Origin: Saxidomus purpurata
Lineage: Eukaryota; Mollusca; Bivalvia; Venerida; Veneridae
Assembly: GCA_022818135.1 (NCBI GenBank)
Contig: JAFMSR010000018.1
Coordinates: forward strand, 18,466,595 to 18,530,594
Direction: 5' to 3'
DNA length: 64,000 nt
Shown here: piece by piece, positions 1 through 12,180 of the stretch
How the letters are laid out: each line of letters starts with the position of its first letter
How positions within the stretch are numbered: position 1 is the first letter of the stretch
The notes under the pieces: generated by a model
Database searches by the model: none
What the model saw: the letters and a program-made list of their open reading frames with translations, nothing else
Told to the model about the DNA's origin: nothing
Program-made: the position numbers and the translations under genes

Positions 1-960
1 CTAAATGTTGTCTTTTGAGCGTCGCATGTCTCCACAGTTAAATGTTTTTTCATTGCATCCATCCCTTGTGTGTTGCGCTCTTCTGTGGTATTTTCACAAA
101 GCGATATTGCTTTAGTCCCAATCACTCTCTTTGTTTGAAACATTTTTTTCTTGCAGCCTTTGCCGAATGAATATATGTATTCATTATACAATGACTTAGT
201 TGGCCTTTTATATTCCTGATAAAATCATGGGATTGAAAGTTGCTAATAAAACCTACGCACAGAAAAGTTTTGGGATTGCAAGTTGCTTACAAGTTGAAAC
301 GTGCCCATTGCGAAATACGTCTGATGACCAAGGAGTATTAAAATAGCTGATAATTGCTATCGTTTGATAACTGGTGATCAATAAATATGTACCGATCATT
401 GGTAAATGTTTTGTCTTTAAATTTACTTTTCGCAAGACAGCATTTAATATATAGATGATAATTGTTGGTTTCGGTATAATATCATACTATAAGTTCACCG
501 AGTGGGCACTAAAAGAGATATTTTCTCGAGTGGTCAATTTGAAAATAACTACTTTTGGTGTTCACGAGTGAAATTAATGTGACATGACATCGTTCCAACA
601 ATTATTCTGTTTATTTTATGTTAAGAACTCTACTTTAAATTTGTTGTTATTTGATATCCAGCATTTATTACGCTCGTTATACTTTTGACGTCAATCCGGG
701 TTGAAGATTTTGATATTTTCACTACTTTGAAACAGTGAAAATATCAATTTTATTTCACCGACACATTTCAGTACTTCAATGAAAAGCATCAAATAAAAAT
801 GTATCACCATTGAAATGATTATTGTTTGTCGGTGTTGTATTGTAAAGTGAAAATGTTTAGTTCATGCAATGCATAAAATAGTAAGAATACTATCATATTA
901 TTGCTCCAGGTGACACTTACTAGTATTGCAAAACTATTATTGTGCATAGTAGTCCCTATA
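1..960. other. No feature seen
   Basis: AT-rich DNA with a few small inverted words (for example TTTTGATATTTTCACTACTT and its near complement around 700-745). No coding exon, RNA gene or tandem repeat was recognised. 1187-1774 and 2101-2814 are the same in character. Confidence 0.5.
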
Positions 961-1011
961 ACATGTGAACAGTTGTTATGGTACTAGCCAACCAACCAGA
1001 CATGGGTAAGG

Positions 1012-1186
1012 GTTTGATTACTCGACCACAGAGGCGGGGCTGTAAAATTACTTTAAAAAATGAAACTTGCAAAGAATAAATATTTAATGTAATTAATCAT
1101 GCACATTTCTGTAACCACTCGACCACGGAGGCGAGGCTGTAAAATTACTTTAAAAATGAAACTTGCAAAGAATAAATATTTAATTT
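1012..1186 (+). repeat. Tandem duplication, period about 97 bp
   Basis: The block CTCGACCACAGAGGCGGGGC plus TGTAAAATTACTTTAAAAA and GAAACTTGCAAAGAATAAA starts at 1021 and again at 1118 with few differences. There are two copies only. Confidence 0.8.
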
Positions 1187-1774
1187 ACATAGTATAACAT
1201 TGAAACATACTTTATACTCATTCTTTAACTATACACCAGTTCTATCAGTACGTCAGTCAAAATACACACGTCTTATTTCATAACAAGTTTCATAAATAAT
1301 TATAAGAGACAATCAATACTGTCCACTTTCTGTAAATCACTTTCTAGAAGATTCAGGGCGGAGGAAAATGGGTCAAGGCTGATTATTGATATTCAGCTAT
1401 GGATTGTTAGTTTTATGACCCCAAGAAAGGAGTCAAGGCACGTGTCCGGTGAATACTTACCATAAGAAGTCTCTAGCTACGTTAATGACGTCATCAAATC
1501 AAGATATTGATCCCCTGAAGTACGGGAACGAAGAAAATGAGAAAAAATTAACACTTGCAATCTTGCAAGTACATAACTGGCAACACCTGTCACATCAATT
1601 AACACCCATGGAAAGATTTTAATGTTGCAGGGGAAATTGTTCAGACCTGAAACATGCAGATGGAAAGGAAATATTTTTTTTTAAATGTTGGTGATGATTA
1701 AAGTCACAGTAGCATTATTACAAGTAACTCTTAAGATGTCTTACCGGTGGAAATAACCTTTATTTGTAACAACC

Positions 1775-2100
1775 CAGCTAGCAAAATATATGGGACCCTT
1801 ATGGGCCCCATGTATATTTCTATATGGGCCCCACTTGGGTAATCAATGTGGGGCCCACATGGAAAGTGCAACCAGAATTTACATGGGTCCCATATGGGAT
1901 AAGATATGGGTCCGATATGGGACCCAGGTGGGCTCAACATGGGACCATTGTGGGCAAACAGATATCGGACGATCGTGGGCAAAAAGATATCAGACCATTG
2001 TGGGCAAACACACATCGGACCATTGTGGGAAACGGACCATTATGGGAAAGAATTTATGGGACCATAATGGGCAACCAATGATCGGTCCCATTTGAGCATA
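1775..2100. repeat. GGGACC/GGGCCC-rich degenerate palindromic repeat
   Basis: Dozens of short words such as ATGGGACC, TGGGCCCCA and CCATATGGG recur in both orientations. From about 1936 to 2050 they settle into a repeat of roughly 27 bp (GACCATTGTGGGCAAACA). Three overlapping open frames here are by-products of the repeat. It is probably a MITE or satellite-like element; no clean terminal repeat was found. Confidence 0.6.
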
Positions 2101-2814
2101 TTGCCAGAACGTAGAGAATAACATGCCCTCTGCATCATCATCCTTAAGTCTGACCACACTTCTCATATTGTTTGTTCTTCACAGGGAGGCAGTGTCTAAA
2201 GGTGATGTTAAGTTATATTCTAACAAACTACTTAGTAGCATTTTTAAAACAGATAATTTATTACAAAACATTTCATTATGCAACCTGACAAAATGACAAT
2301 TTGTAACAATAGCAGACCATAGACAGCACACAATACTATGCATTCATAGTTATACAAACTTATACACACCTGGCTTATTTATAGTGGTTCTTAATTGTTT
2401 GAAATTTTAGCAACAAGGTATTATTTACATAAAAGCAAAACGTGTTTATAAGGCCCATGATAGGATAATAGAGTTTTGCCTACTATCCAAGCATTTGACA
2501 ACACAAAATTACTCTTAAAATTTTAGCAATGGCCGCAAAATAATTATGCAAAGGAAAAAAATATGTCTTAAAGGTGACCGTAAAATGAAATCTAGAAAAA
2601 ATAGACAGTCTAAAAATACTAGACAGTTTTGAAAACTTTGCCCTACTTAAAGGCTTTTAAGTCCATTTTACACAACAAAATTTAATTAAAATACAATCAT
2701 GCACTGTAACCTTGACCTTAAAGGTGGTCTATGTGGGACTTTTTTCTTGTATAAAACATGTATCTTTTTATATTGTCTGAATAACGCACACTCAGCACTT
2801 AAACAACATTCCTA

Positions 2815-2856
2815 ACTTTGCTTTTTAAATCCGTAAGTACTTGTTAGAAAATATAG
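2815..2856 (+). repeat. Left copy of a ~41-bp direct repeat flanking a LINE
   Basis: This segment, ACTTTGCTTTTTAAAT followed by TAAGTACTTGTTAGAAA and ATATAG, recurs at 6017-6057 with only a few differences. The two copies bracket the minus-strand retrotransposon remains. The simplest reading is a long target-site duplication made at insertion. Confidence 0.7.
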
Positions 2857-5800
2857 ATATCTTTTATTATCTCCTCATAGGGAGAGCATATCACATATAC
2901 AAACATTTATACAAAACATATATACGAACATATATACAAACACATCATTATAATGCATCTACATTACATATATACAAATATTTAAATGTTCGATACATAT
3001 TACAGTAGAATTAAGTTTATATAGATTAAGATTTATAATTGTTATTTGTGGTCGTATGTGATAAATTAATTCCAGACCATATTTAGTCAAATTGTATACT
3101 ATATAAACTCATTATAACATAGATATAAAATGTTAATACAATGTATCACGTATAAAACGCAAAGAAGAAAAAAGAAAAAGAAAAGTTGAACAAAAAATGC
3201 TCAGTTTCAGAGCAAGGAATGGAATTTTGAATGTCACCAGTAACCATGTAACTTGTCGAAACGAAATACAAGTTAGATAGGAAATGACCGAAAAAATCCC
3301 ATAATAATTATTCCGTTTTTAACAATTATATTGATTATTTAACTGTGGATTGTCACTAGCATTTCCCGTAACATTAAGTTATAGAAACTAGCCATCCCAT
3401 TTACCATACATATGCAAGAATGCTTTACTGACTATGTTTATACATTTCAAGGATTCCTCTGTGGATAGAGTGCCAGACATTCCGGACAACAAGTGAAATA
3501 ATTGTTTATCTAGTTGCATCTGCATTAACTCGTTGTATGTCTTAAAACCAAACTCACTAATTAGTTTTAACCACAGTTCCTCTCTATTCTTGTTGTTCGA
3601 AGAAAAAAATAACAAAAGATGTTTAGCTAGTTTATCTGTCAGGGTGCTACATTTTCTGCAGACGACATTGTATTGCTTCGAGAAAAGTGCTGGAACTCTG
3701 CATGAACTTCAACAACGTTCGGTCAGAAGCGGATAGATACCACTGTAGACAGATGTTATGACGAGATATGTCATGAATCAATAAAAAGTCTCGCAAATTA
3801 TTGCTAGACTCAATATGCATATAAAATTCATTTTGAAAAACAATCTGTATATTTTGTACCATACGTTTCAATGTAAACTTCGACGGAAAAGTGCCAGTAT
3901 CAATAAAACTGTTTACAACAGAGAGTAAATTATATTTCTTGCAAATCAGGTATAAACCCCGTGATTATACTAGGGTTGTTTAAATACGCCATTAGTCGAT
4001 TAACAAAAACATTTTTTTATAACTGACCTTGGATTTAATAGACAAAGTTGACTGAAAAGGGTTAGTTTTCGTTTGTCTATTTCAGCCTCTATTGGTAGAA
4101 ACCCAAGTAAATGTATAGATACATCATTGTTTGTAGTTCTCGGAAGTCCTTGCATAAACTTAATACAAAATCTGTGAGCTACTTCTAGTTTATGTAAATT
4201 GTTTTTTGTAAGACAAGACCAAAGCTCACTTCCATATAAAGCCTTTGGAAGTACAACACTATTATAAACACGTTTTGCTGACATAGGATGTATTCCTCCT
4301 TCGTAAATTCCACAGTGCAAAATCATGCTCATAAATGTACTTTTAATTTTTTGACAACTTACAGTGACATTTTTACTTACATCAAGACAATTATCAAATA
4401 AAACATCTAAATGTACATACTGAGATTCTTGAATCACTTTGTCAGATCCTAATATCCTGTTTCTGTTGCATAGATGTTTCGTGTTTGTCACTATTGCTGC
4501 AGATTTAGTAGCATTATAAAAATATCTATTGTCAATGCTATATTGATAACATAATTCCATTAACTGTGTGAAGCCACGTTGAGAAAAAGACAACAGTACC
4601 ATATCGTCCGCTGATGTTGGACATGAACAGTTTATGTTATACATTGTCATACCATATGGACTGTCCTGTATCAGATTCAAGAGGTCATTGATGAAGACCA
4701 GATAGAGGAACGCACTCAGAACCCCACCCTGTCTGGTTCCCTGGAGTACTGGGAACCAACGGGAAAAATAACCATTACTGCGTACACAACTAGTCATACC
4801 TTGATATAAGTTGTAATTTCAAGATTTAGACCAAATGTGAATAGTTTGACCATTCGAATGTCATGTGACACGCGGTCAAAGGCTTGCTTTACATCTAAGA
4901 AACAAGTAAAAAGTGAATTGTTGTTTTCTTGAGAAAATCTCACACATTCGCGAAACATAAAAGAGGTAATCAAACATCCTATACCTTTCCGAAATCCACA
5001 TTGCAGGTCGTTAATAAGATTGTATTTATCATCTTGTTCAATACGTGACAAGAGAACAGATTCATACAATTTAAGAATGACTGAGGAAAGCGTAATAGCT
5101 CTATAATTATTGGGATTATTTTTTGGTTTATTGCCCCCTTTGTGCAATACAATGATGACTCCTTGTTTCATATCATTTGGCGTGTACGACAATCGCAACA
5201 TGCCGTTAAAAAAAACAGTCAAAATCTTATGGATAATTTCTCCACCGTATTTTAGATTTTCGTAATAGCACATATCATGCACACAAGCTTTATTTAATTT
5301 GCTTTTAGTACATGCAGCTATAACCTCATGCTGACTTATCGTAGATTGATCAATATCATTGTTAATTACCGTATTCTTTATTACGTCCAGTTCAGACATA
5401 ACAGAGATATGATAAGTTTGTGAGAAATTATTAGATTCTGACGGCTTGTACAAAGTTTCAAAGTAATTGCTCCATTGCGTGTTTATCTCTCTCGGTTCCC
5501 TGTATGTAACATTTTCGAAAATGAGTTCACCTCCACTAGCTGTATTAGAACTTTTTCTTTTGTCATTTATTAATTTCCAAAAATATGTACTGTCAACCTC
5601 CGCATGTTTATCTATTTCTGCATGTGATTTCGCTATGTATTGACTAATTTTTCTACGATGTAGATATTTGAGGGCCTTTTGGCCTTTTTATAATCGGAGA
5701 ACTCTTGACCAAATCTTAGTGCTCCTGAATGAATCCATGACCATCTACTGACTTTACATTTTTTATTGGCTTCCTTTAAGTCCGAAGCCCAGTAAGGCTT

Positions 5801-6016
5801 CAAAAAGTGTTTAAATTTAGGTTTAGGAAAACAAACATTATTTGCTTCAGAAATGCATTCTGTGATTTGCTTATAGTAGAAATTAATATCAGTTTTTAAC
5901 TTAATTTCATAATCTAACAATGTGCTTAGAGACGGATCATTATTTAAATGGTCTTTGTATTCTTCTTTTTGGCACACTGAAACCTTTTTCCAGTTCACTA
6001 CATGCACTGGACATGC
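2857..6016 (-). mobile_element. 5'-truncated non-LTR retrotransposon (LINE)
   Basis: About 3.2 kb on the minus strand holds reverse-transcriptase coding remains (3388-6016) and about 500 bp of AT-rich 3' region (2857-3387), all between two copies of a 41-bp direct repeat. The endonuclease domain that would precede the RT is missing, as expected after incomplete target-primed reverse transcription. The 3' end near 2880-2960 is a TATAC-rich low-complexity tract rather than a clean poly(A) tail. The clade (CR1, Jockey, I or relatives) cannot be settled by eye. Confidence 0.75.
3388..6016 (-). pseudogene. Reverse transcriptase ORF2 remnant, broken by frameshifts
   Basis: The protein reads right to left in at least three pieces. 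From 6016 to about 5633 is the linker between endonuclease and RT, with KPYWASDLKEANKK, a segment typical of LINE ORF2. From 5453 to 4794 come RT motifs: GVIIVLHKGGNKPKNNPNNY RAI (fingers), LQCGFRKGIGC and FLDVKQAFDRVSH. From 4797 to 4000 come QGTRQGGVLSAFLY and SADDMVLLS, where the usual Y/F-ADD is SADD, then the thumb and a YNSVVLPKALYGSELW segment. From 3871 to 3388 are C-terminal remains with a CRKCSTLTDKLAKHLLLF stretch that looks like a Cys/His knuckle. The frame changes near 4795 and again between 4000 and 3870, and the linker and RT pieces are not in one open frame. It is therefore dead. The RT assignment is confident; clade is not. Confidence 0.85.
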
Positions 6017-6057
6017 ACTTTGCTTTTTAAATCGATAAGTACTTGTTAGAAATATAG
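6017..6057 (+). repeat. Right copy of the ~41-bp direct repeat flanking a LINE
   Basis: This matches 2815-2856 almost base for base, differing at CG versus GA in the middle and by one A. It marks the 5' truncation point of the LINE on the minus strand, because the coding remnant begins immediately to its left. Confidence 0.7.
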
Positions 6058-7156
6058 CGCAGCATTTCAATGATATTGCAAAAATAAGAAATTTAGGCTT
6101 TCTGACAACTCTCTTTCACGAAGAAACGACTTAAATGCGAAAGAAAGACATATATTCTACTGGCAATCGGTGAGTGTTAATTGCTGTGTTTGGTGGTGTT
6201 AATTTACTGAATGACTGTTAAACTAAATAAAAATAGTAACACATCTTATTCAGACAGTACATCAGAAATACATAGTAAATGGCTTTTATGGGAAAGTGAC
6301 TTAAATCTTTTTCGGCAGTAAGGGGAAATTACTCCGGCTTCTGGTAATTAAGTCAATTTGACATCAAGTGAATTGTATGGACACCGTCTCAAATGAAAAC
6401 AAATGCAGATAAGGTGAAAAAAGAAATGCGTTTTTGAAGATGATTAACGAAGTATGCTCCGGGTAAGTTTGAAAATATATACATTCAATTATCACAGGAA
6501 TTGACTGTTGAAAGAAAATATTGGTAGAATGTGTGTATGAACTTGTAAACCATGAAAACTGTAAAAACTGATAAATATTCGGACAGAAAGTGACCGGATA
6601 AGGTTTAGTACCTAAACGACCCACTTCCAGATAGGCCCAGTCCAGAACGTAACACTTTTAAGTATAATTAAACTAGTTTTATTATATAGTGTGAAGGGTA
6701 TACTAATGCAGTTTTATATGTTTTGTTCCTCTATTTGTTGCAAATACCTGAAGACGTATTGCTGATAATTGATCAGAATAAAGATAAGTGATAAAGATAA
6801 GTAATACATTTTCTTACTTTACTTTGCACAGACATGTCTTTTATTTCATCCATAAAGCTGGTAATGTGAATAATAATTTGATATCAAATCCTGCAGAAGT
6901 TAGTTCTACCTAGAAAACTGGAAAATACCTATGACTGTGTAATCCAAGCTATTAAAATTTCTTGTTATATCAACACAAGTTTCCTTCTAAAAACAAAATG
7001 TGGGCCATTCTGGTAATGGTCTGTTTTGGAAATGGGCCGCATTGATGATAATTGATCACTGGCATTGGTTTCATTAAAACAACATATGTCAGTGATGACA
7101 TTCTTTTGCATACCTCTTACTTTCCTGCTCTTGTAAAATGCACTGTTGATTATAGA
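6058..7156. other. No feature seen
   Basis: AT-rich spacer between the LINE and element e1. Short frames are without domain-like composition. Confidence 0.5.
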
Positions 7157-8516
7157 ACAGACCTGGAGGATTATGCAAAAAAACGCGTAGTGTGGAGATT
7201 TTCACACCACACTTCGCGTGAGTAACTCGGAGACAAATAGCGCGACTTCGAATGAGCTTGGAGTGCCTGAAGTGCCTTCGCGTGTGGAGAAATATCACGT
7301 CACTTCGCGGGAGTAAAATCGCGGCACTTCCAGTGATTTTACAGGTAAATGAACAGGTTTACGGGACATGAAAATCAAATATATTATATCTGGTAGAAAT
7401 TAATGTCAATGAACTTCTATACATGAAATGTTTTTGAGTTGTATGCATATTACATTCAAAGATATTTGCCAACCGACATATATTGATATAGCGTGTTCAA
7501 TATATTTTATCACCCAAAATAAAACTTACTCGTATCATTATTTGTTCCAAAACTATTATTTCAATCCCAAATTATCAGACTATTGTCTATAATTACTTTT
7601 TCATGTCTCAAACTGTCAAATATCTCGGTCTGTTTGATGCCATGTGCATCACTAAGATAAAACAAAACTCAATGTATAATGTGCATCGGCGTTTGTTCTT
7701 TGATCTCGTATCACCTGCAGCTTTATCTCTATGTATAAAAGAGGTTGAAGTAAAAAAAATATTTCAGCAAAGGTTATTCATTAGAATAAATAGTAGAAAA
7801 TTGTCACTGGAAAAACGTTGGCTTTGATAGTTGATGAAACAATTAATGACAGAAAAAACCGGACACACTGGAACGCCGCGATTTTCTTTAAAACAGAACA
7901 TTTTGATTTAAATGCAGAACAATTGGGAATGTTAATTGATAAATACTTTGTGCATTCACAACTCAGAGGTGTCACACAGCTTGGATTTGCAAACAAATTC
8001 AAAATTGACTGAATTAGTACGACAGGCCATATTTTTCACACCAATCGCGAGTGACAATGCTAAGAGACCAATTACATCGGAATTTTAACGGAAATGAATA
8101 TTCTAAATCAACATAAAGATGATAAATATTTTAGGTTCTGACAAAATAATAACTCAATGCCTTTTGAAACAACAAATAAAAACAACATAACACTGCAAAC
8201 AGTAGTGGCAATTATCAACGAAAAACGTCGGCAACGACGTCTGATTCGACCTTTGTTATTCAATGGATCTAAATTCAACAGCTTACTTTTACAGATGTGT
8301 TTTACCAATATTTTAATTAATAAATATTTTCACGCAAAGTCACTCCAAAATACTCGGAGAAACGCGAAGTCCCACGATCAAAATTTTGACTCCAAACGGC
8401 CGCGAAGTGACTCCATTCAATGGAGTCATTTTTCGTTTTTTCTCTGAGTTACGCGAAGTCACGTTTTTTCTACTCACTCTACACTTCGCGTTTTTTGCAT
8501 TATCCTCCAGGCCTGT
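7157..8516 (+). mobile_element. Non-autonomous DNA transposon e1, shared core with e2 and e3
   Basis: Terminal inverted repeats of about 36 bp are visible: ACAGACCTGGAGGATTATGC on the left against ACAGGCCTGGAGGATAATGC read from the right end, then A-rich and CGCGnAGTGTnGAG. Both ends carry many copies of a subterminal word around CACTTCGCG. The interior (about 7300-8300) has no convincing transposase but is clearly related to the interiors of 9390-12169 and 36143-37378, for example CCAACCGACATAT, GCCGCGATTTT and TTTTTCACACC. ACTGTT occurs at 7142-7147 and at 8517-8522; it may be a 6-bp target duplication, although the left copy is not directly against the inverted repeat. Confidence 0.7.
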
Positions 8517-8754
8517 ACTGTTACTCATAATTATTGTTGCCACTGAATCTAAACAAAGCTATCCTTTGCATATAATTGCAATTGTTTCAGACCTTGGCTG
8601 GAAATTTCATCCTATTCATTTCACCCCCTAAAACCTTAAGATGCTTTAGCTTCACCTTGATTGATGTATTGTTTTTTTAGTTCTTGCTGTCAGACTGAAA
8701 ATAAAGGAGGAAGTGATCTTTAAAACTTAAAATTTAAAACTTTAGCTGGTGAGG

Positions 8755-8850
8755 TTACCAGAGACAAATGTTTACATGCCCCTTTTAGGGTTTGAACTCT
8801 GATCTCCAGTATGCAAAGCAGACACCTCAGCCACATTACAAATTTTACTA
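8755..8850 (-). repeat. tRNA-derived SINE remnant
   Basis: On the minus strand GTGGCTGAGGTGTCTG resembles an A box and GAGTTCAAACCC a B box, at tRNA-like spacing. It cannot fold as an intact tRNA. Confidence 0.5.
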
Positions 8851-9049
8851 TGCTCCTCTTTGACAATTTTCAATTCACGTGTACTGAGTCTGACTACACA
8901 ATGCCTGCATTTTCATTTCTAGTACTGCTTCGCCACTCGGAGTGCTGAACATACATGATTGATCTGTGATTGCATAATCAACATACTTAACATGTTTCAA
9001 ACTCTTGTTCAAACAACTAAGAGGTGAAACATCGCATTGTATATTAGGG

Positions 9050-9335
9050 TTTTATCATTGGTACCGGTTTCCCACATGACCAACACCCCCAGAAGAGGTT
9101 ACTTATTTCAGGTTTCGGAGGATAGTGCAAGATACAGAAAGTGCCCCAATTCCAAAGAAACCCCTGGTTCTTTAACATGCCAGGTGTATAGCACCCATAC
9201 ATGAGACCTCAGTTTAAGTCTCATCCAAAAGACTGTTAGTAATTTTAGTTGGTCAGCCCCAGGAATCCAACCCACTACCTCAAGATTACAAGTCTCGTGC
9301 TGTACCGATAGAGCTAATCCTGCTGACGGTGACAT
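9050..9335 (-). repeat. tRNA-derived SINE
   Basis: On the minus strand the head reads GATTAGCTCTATCGGTACAGC (A box region), then GGGTTGGATTCC (B box). It is followed by a body with CATGTTAAAGAACCA, a string also present in the SINE at 48085. The head is close to a tRNA but lacks a matched acceptor stem, and the pol III body follows, so this is a SINE and not a tRNA gene. It abuts element e2. Confidence 0.65.
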
Positions 9336-9605
9336 GTCTTTTATACTAAGATGATGATATAAGTTGAAAAGACTAGGGATGAAACATATACAGTACACGC
9401 AAGGTGTTTTTCCCAATTGTCACCCATCACTGCGATGTCCAGCCATCGTGACCACGCAAATTTGGTCACCCAAATGCCCCCCTGAGTCACCCGTCACCGC
9501 GAATTAGCGTGTTCGGTCGCGGTGACCATAGTCATCGCGAATCGCGGTGACTGGTCACGGTGTTTCGCGGTGTCCACATTCGGGTCGAGACTTGAATATT
9601 TGTTA

Positions 9606-10692
9606 TGTTTTTTATGCCCCCGAAGGGTGGCATATTAAAATCGCACCGTCTGTCCGTCTGACTGTCCGTCCGTCTGTCCGTCCGTCCGTGCGTCCCCACT
9701 TACAAATTCGTGTCCGGACTGTAACTTTGTCATGCATTGAAGGATTTTAAAATAACTTGGCACACATGTCTAGCACATCAAGACGACGTGTCGCGTGCAA
9801 GACCCACATCCCTACCTCAAAGGTGAAGGTCACACTTGGAGTATGAAGGTTATGGAATCCTCTATATATGCACACATTCGTGTCCGGACTGTAACTTTGT
9901 CATGCATTGAAGGATTTTAAAATAACTAGGCACACATGTCTAGCACATCAAGACGACGTGTCGCGTGCAAGACCCACGTCCCTAGCTCAAAGGTCAAGGT
10001 CATACTTAGAGTTTGAAGGTAATGGATTCCTCCATATAAGCATATATGCACACATTCGTGTCCGGACTGTAACTTTGTCATGCATTGAAGGATTTTAAAA
10101 TAACTTGGCACAAATGTCTAGCACATCAAGACGACGTGTCGCGTGCAAGACCCACGTCCCTAGCTCAAAGATCAAGGTCATACTTAGAGTTTGAAGGTAA
10201 TGGATTCCTCTATATAAGCATATATGCACACATTCGTGTCCGGACTGTAACTTTGTCATGCCTTGAAGGATTTTAAAATAATTTGGCACAAATGTCTAGC
10301 ACATCAAGACGATGTGTCGCGTGCATGACCCACATCCCTACCACAAAGGTCAAGGTCACACTTAGAGTTTATAGGTAATGGAATCCTGTATATATGCATA
10401 CACTTGTGTCCGGACTATAACTTTATTATGCTTTGAAGGATTTTAAAATAACTGTGCACAAATGTCTAGCACATCAAGTGGATGTGTCGCGTGCAAGACC
10501 CAAGTCCCTACCTCAAAGGTCAAGGTCACACTTAGTGTTTAAAATAATGGAATACTGTATGCATGATTACTCTGTCATGCATGGAAGGATTTTAAAATTA
10601 CATAGCACATTTATTGAGCACATGGAGAGGACACAGACTGTGAGGCACCTCTTTCGGGGGCATTCGTCACTTGTGAGGGACAGCTCTTGTTT
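9606..10692 (+). mobile_element. Pearl-like non-autonomous Helitron (Helentron/HINE type), copy 1
   Basis: The 5' end carries ATGCCCCCGAA at 9614. Its inverted copy TTCGGGGGCAT lies at 10653-10663, close to the 3' end, and is followed by a GTC...GAC hairpin and the terminus GACAGCTCTTGTTT. A CCGT/CTGT microsatellite (9645-9702) is followed by five tandem core repeats of 170-178 bp; the phrase TGTCCGGACT starts at 9711, 9881, 10059 and 10237, and a variant at 10407. Pearl elements of bivalves are described with this order of parts. The element sits inside e2, so it is the younger of the two. Confidence 0.8.
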
Positions 10693-11263
10693 ACTGATTA
10701 ACTTTAAATTGTCGATAAAAAAATAGAAAAATAATTGTAATTTGATGTTTTTCGAAACTTCCCGACGCCCAAATCGTTTTAATTATGATGCCGCTATCAA
10801 CAAACTAACATACTGTAGGATCAAGTAAAACAACCCCGGCAACACAATCAATCTAAAAAAACAAACTTACTTTAACTATTCCAAACTTATGATCTAATAA
10901 TCCAAAATATCAATCTATTGTCAATGTCTCAAACTGTTTCTTTTTAATACCACATGCTTACTAAGATCAAAGAAACCGGGCATTGCGGCGGCATTCTTTG
11001 ATCTCATGACACCTGCTGCTTTACGTTTAATATAGAATACACTTTGCAGTAAAAATAACTTTATTTGGCAAAATGAAAAAATGTAACTGGGAAATCATGG
11101 ACGTTGGCAGTTACTGAAAAATTAGAGGCAATCGTAAATGGCAAAACAAAAAGTACGCTGCGAACAAGCAACTCGTTTTGATATTCAAGATTTCTTTATT
11201 AATAATGTGCATTTCCGTAATATTCCGGTTGTTTGTGTGATCCGTACGAAATAATAAAATTAA

Positions 11264-11400
11264 ATATAAAAAGAAAGCATAATTGCAACAAAGTGAGGTC
11301 TCACAACTGAACCTTGCGGTACACCAAATATAGCAGACGGTAATTTTGTTTTGGAAACACAACATTCGGAACTTTTTAATATAAATCTAGATCATTTTTT
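11264..11400 (-). pseudogene. Short reverse-transcriptase fragment
   Basis: On the minus strand, about 30 codons read KSSECCVSKTKLPSAIFGVP QGSVV. This matches the LINE RT pattern in which a variable strand leads into GVPQGSVLGP. The frame decays on both sides. The fragment lies in a part of e2 that has no counterpart in e1 or e3, so it was probably acquired by insertion. Confidence 0.45.
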
Positions 11401-12180
11401 GCATTTGAAAATTAACGAACATTGGACAATAATTATTATAATAATTTAAATATTTACGCAGTTTCGATGCATTGTCTGTCGACTTTCGTAACACAAGAGA
11501 TACTCAAAATCTCCTCAGACAAATATGCGTATTCACTCAATATTGACAGTTATCTTTCAGAAGTAATTGTGTCAAATAGCTTGGGTTTGCAAACATTGTT
11601 TTGAGTTAAATATGTCATCCTTTATTACAGGCAATATTTTTCACACCCACCGTGATTGACAAAAGGCAAGTTGGGATTAAAAAGATTGACCAATTACGGC
11701 ACATTGTTTACGTGAATTATTATTTTAAATCTACATAAACGTGATAAATATAAGTTCAGGTAGGAAAGAAAACGATTTGAAACAATTATACATGTATCTT
11801 ATAATGATGATTTTTTACGCAGTAACGGAACAGAAATACCGCGGCGATGATAAGCTAATAATAGAGACCGTAGATGAGAAATAAAAAGTATTTACAGAAT
11901 TTGATGTATTCTACATTTTGTACATCAATAAATATAATAAATAATTGTAAAATACTTTATTTCAGTCGAGTTGGTCACCGCGATTCACCGCGACCGGCCA
12001 CCGTGAATCACCGCGACCGCATATCTCAGCGCATTGTAAATGGTCGCGGTGGCCGTTTAGGTGACCAAAACTTTTTTAGGGTGACCATGTCACTGTGACT
12101 GGTCACCTAGAATGAATTTCTGTCGCGGTGACTGGGTGACATTTGGAAAAAACACCTTGCGTGTACTGTACATAGGGGGC

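Larger units (their letters stand above)
9390..12169 (+). mobile_element. Non-autonomous DNA transposon e2, interrupted by a pearl-like element
   Basis: The ends are mirror images: ACAGTACACGCAAGGTGTTT at 9390 and its complement ending at 12169. They continue into subterminal arrays of GGTCACCGCGA-like words at 9420-9575 and 11965-12140. Flanking hexamers ACATAT and ACATAG agree at five of six bases. A TA duplication with a CAGT start is the alternative reading. The interior right half (10720-11800) shares sequence with e1 and e3 (AAACTTACT, GTCTCAAACTGT, CAGCTTGG/TAGCTTGG, TTTTTCACACC). The left half holds a separate pearl-like element. No intact transposase is seen. Confidence 0.7.

Noticed and set aside
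7603..8447. Several 60-96 codon frames inside element e1
   Set aside because: Corresponding regions of e2 and e3 do not keep the frames, so the core is conserved as DNA and not as protein.
9266..9335. tRNA gene on the minus strand
   Set aside because: A and B boxes are present but there is no matched acceptor stem, and a SINE body follows.
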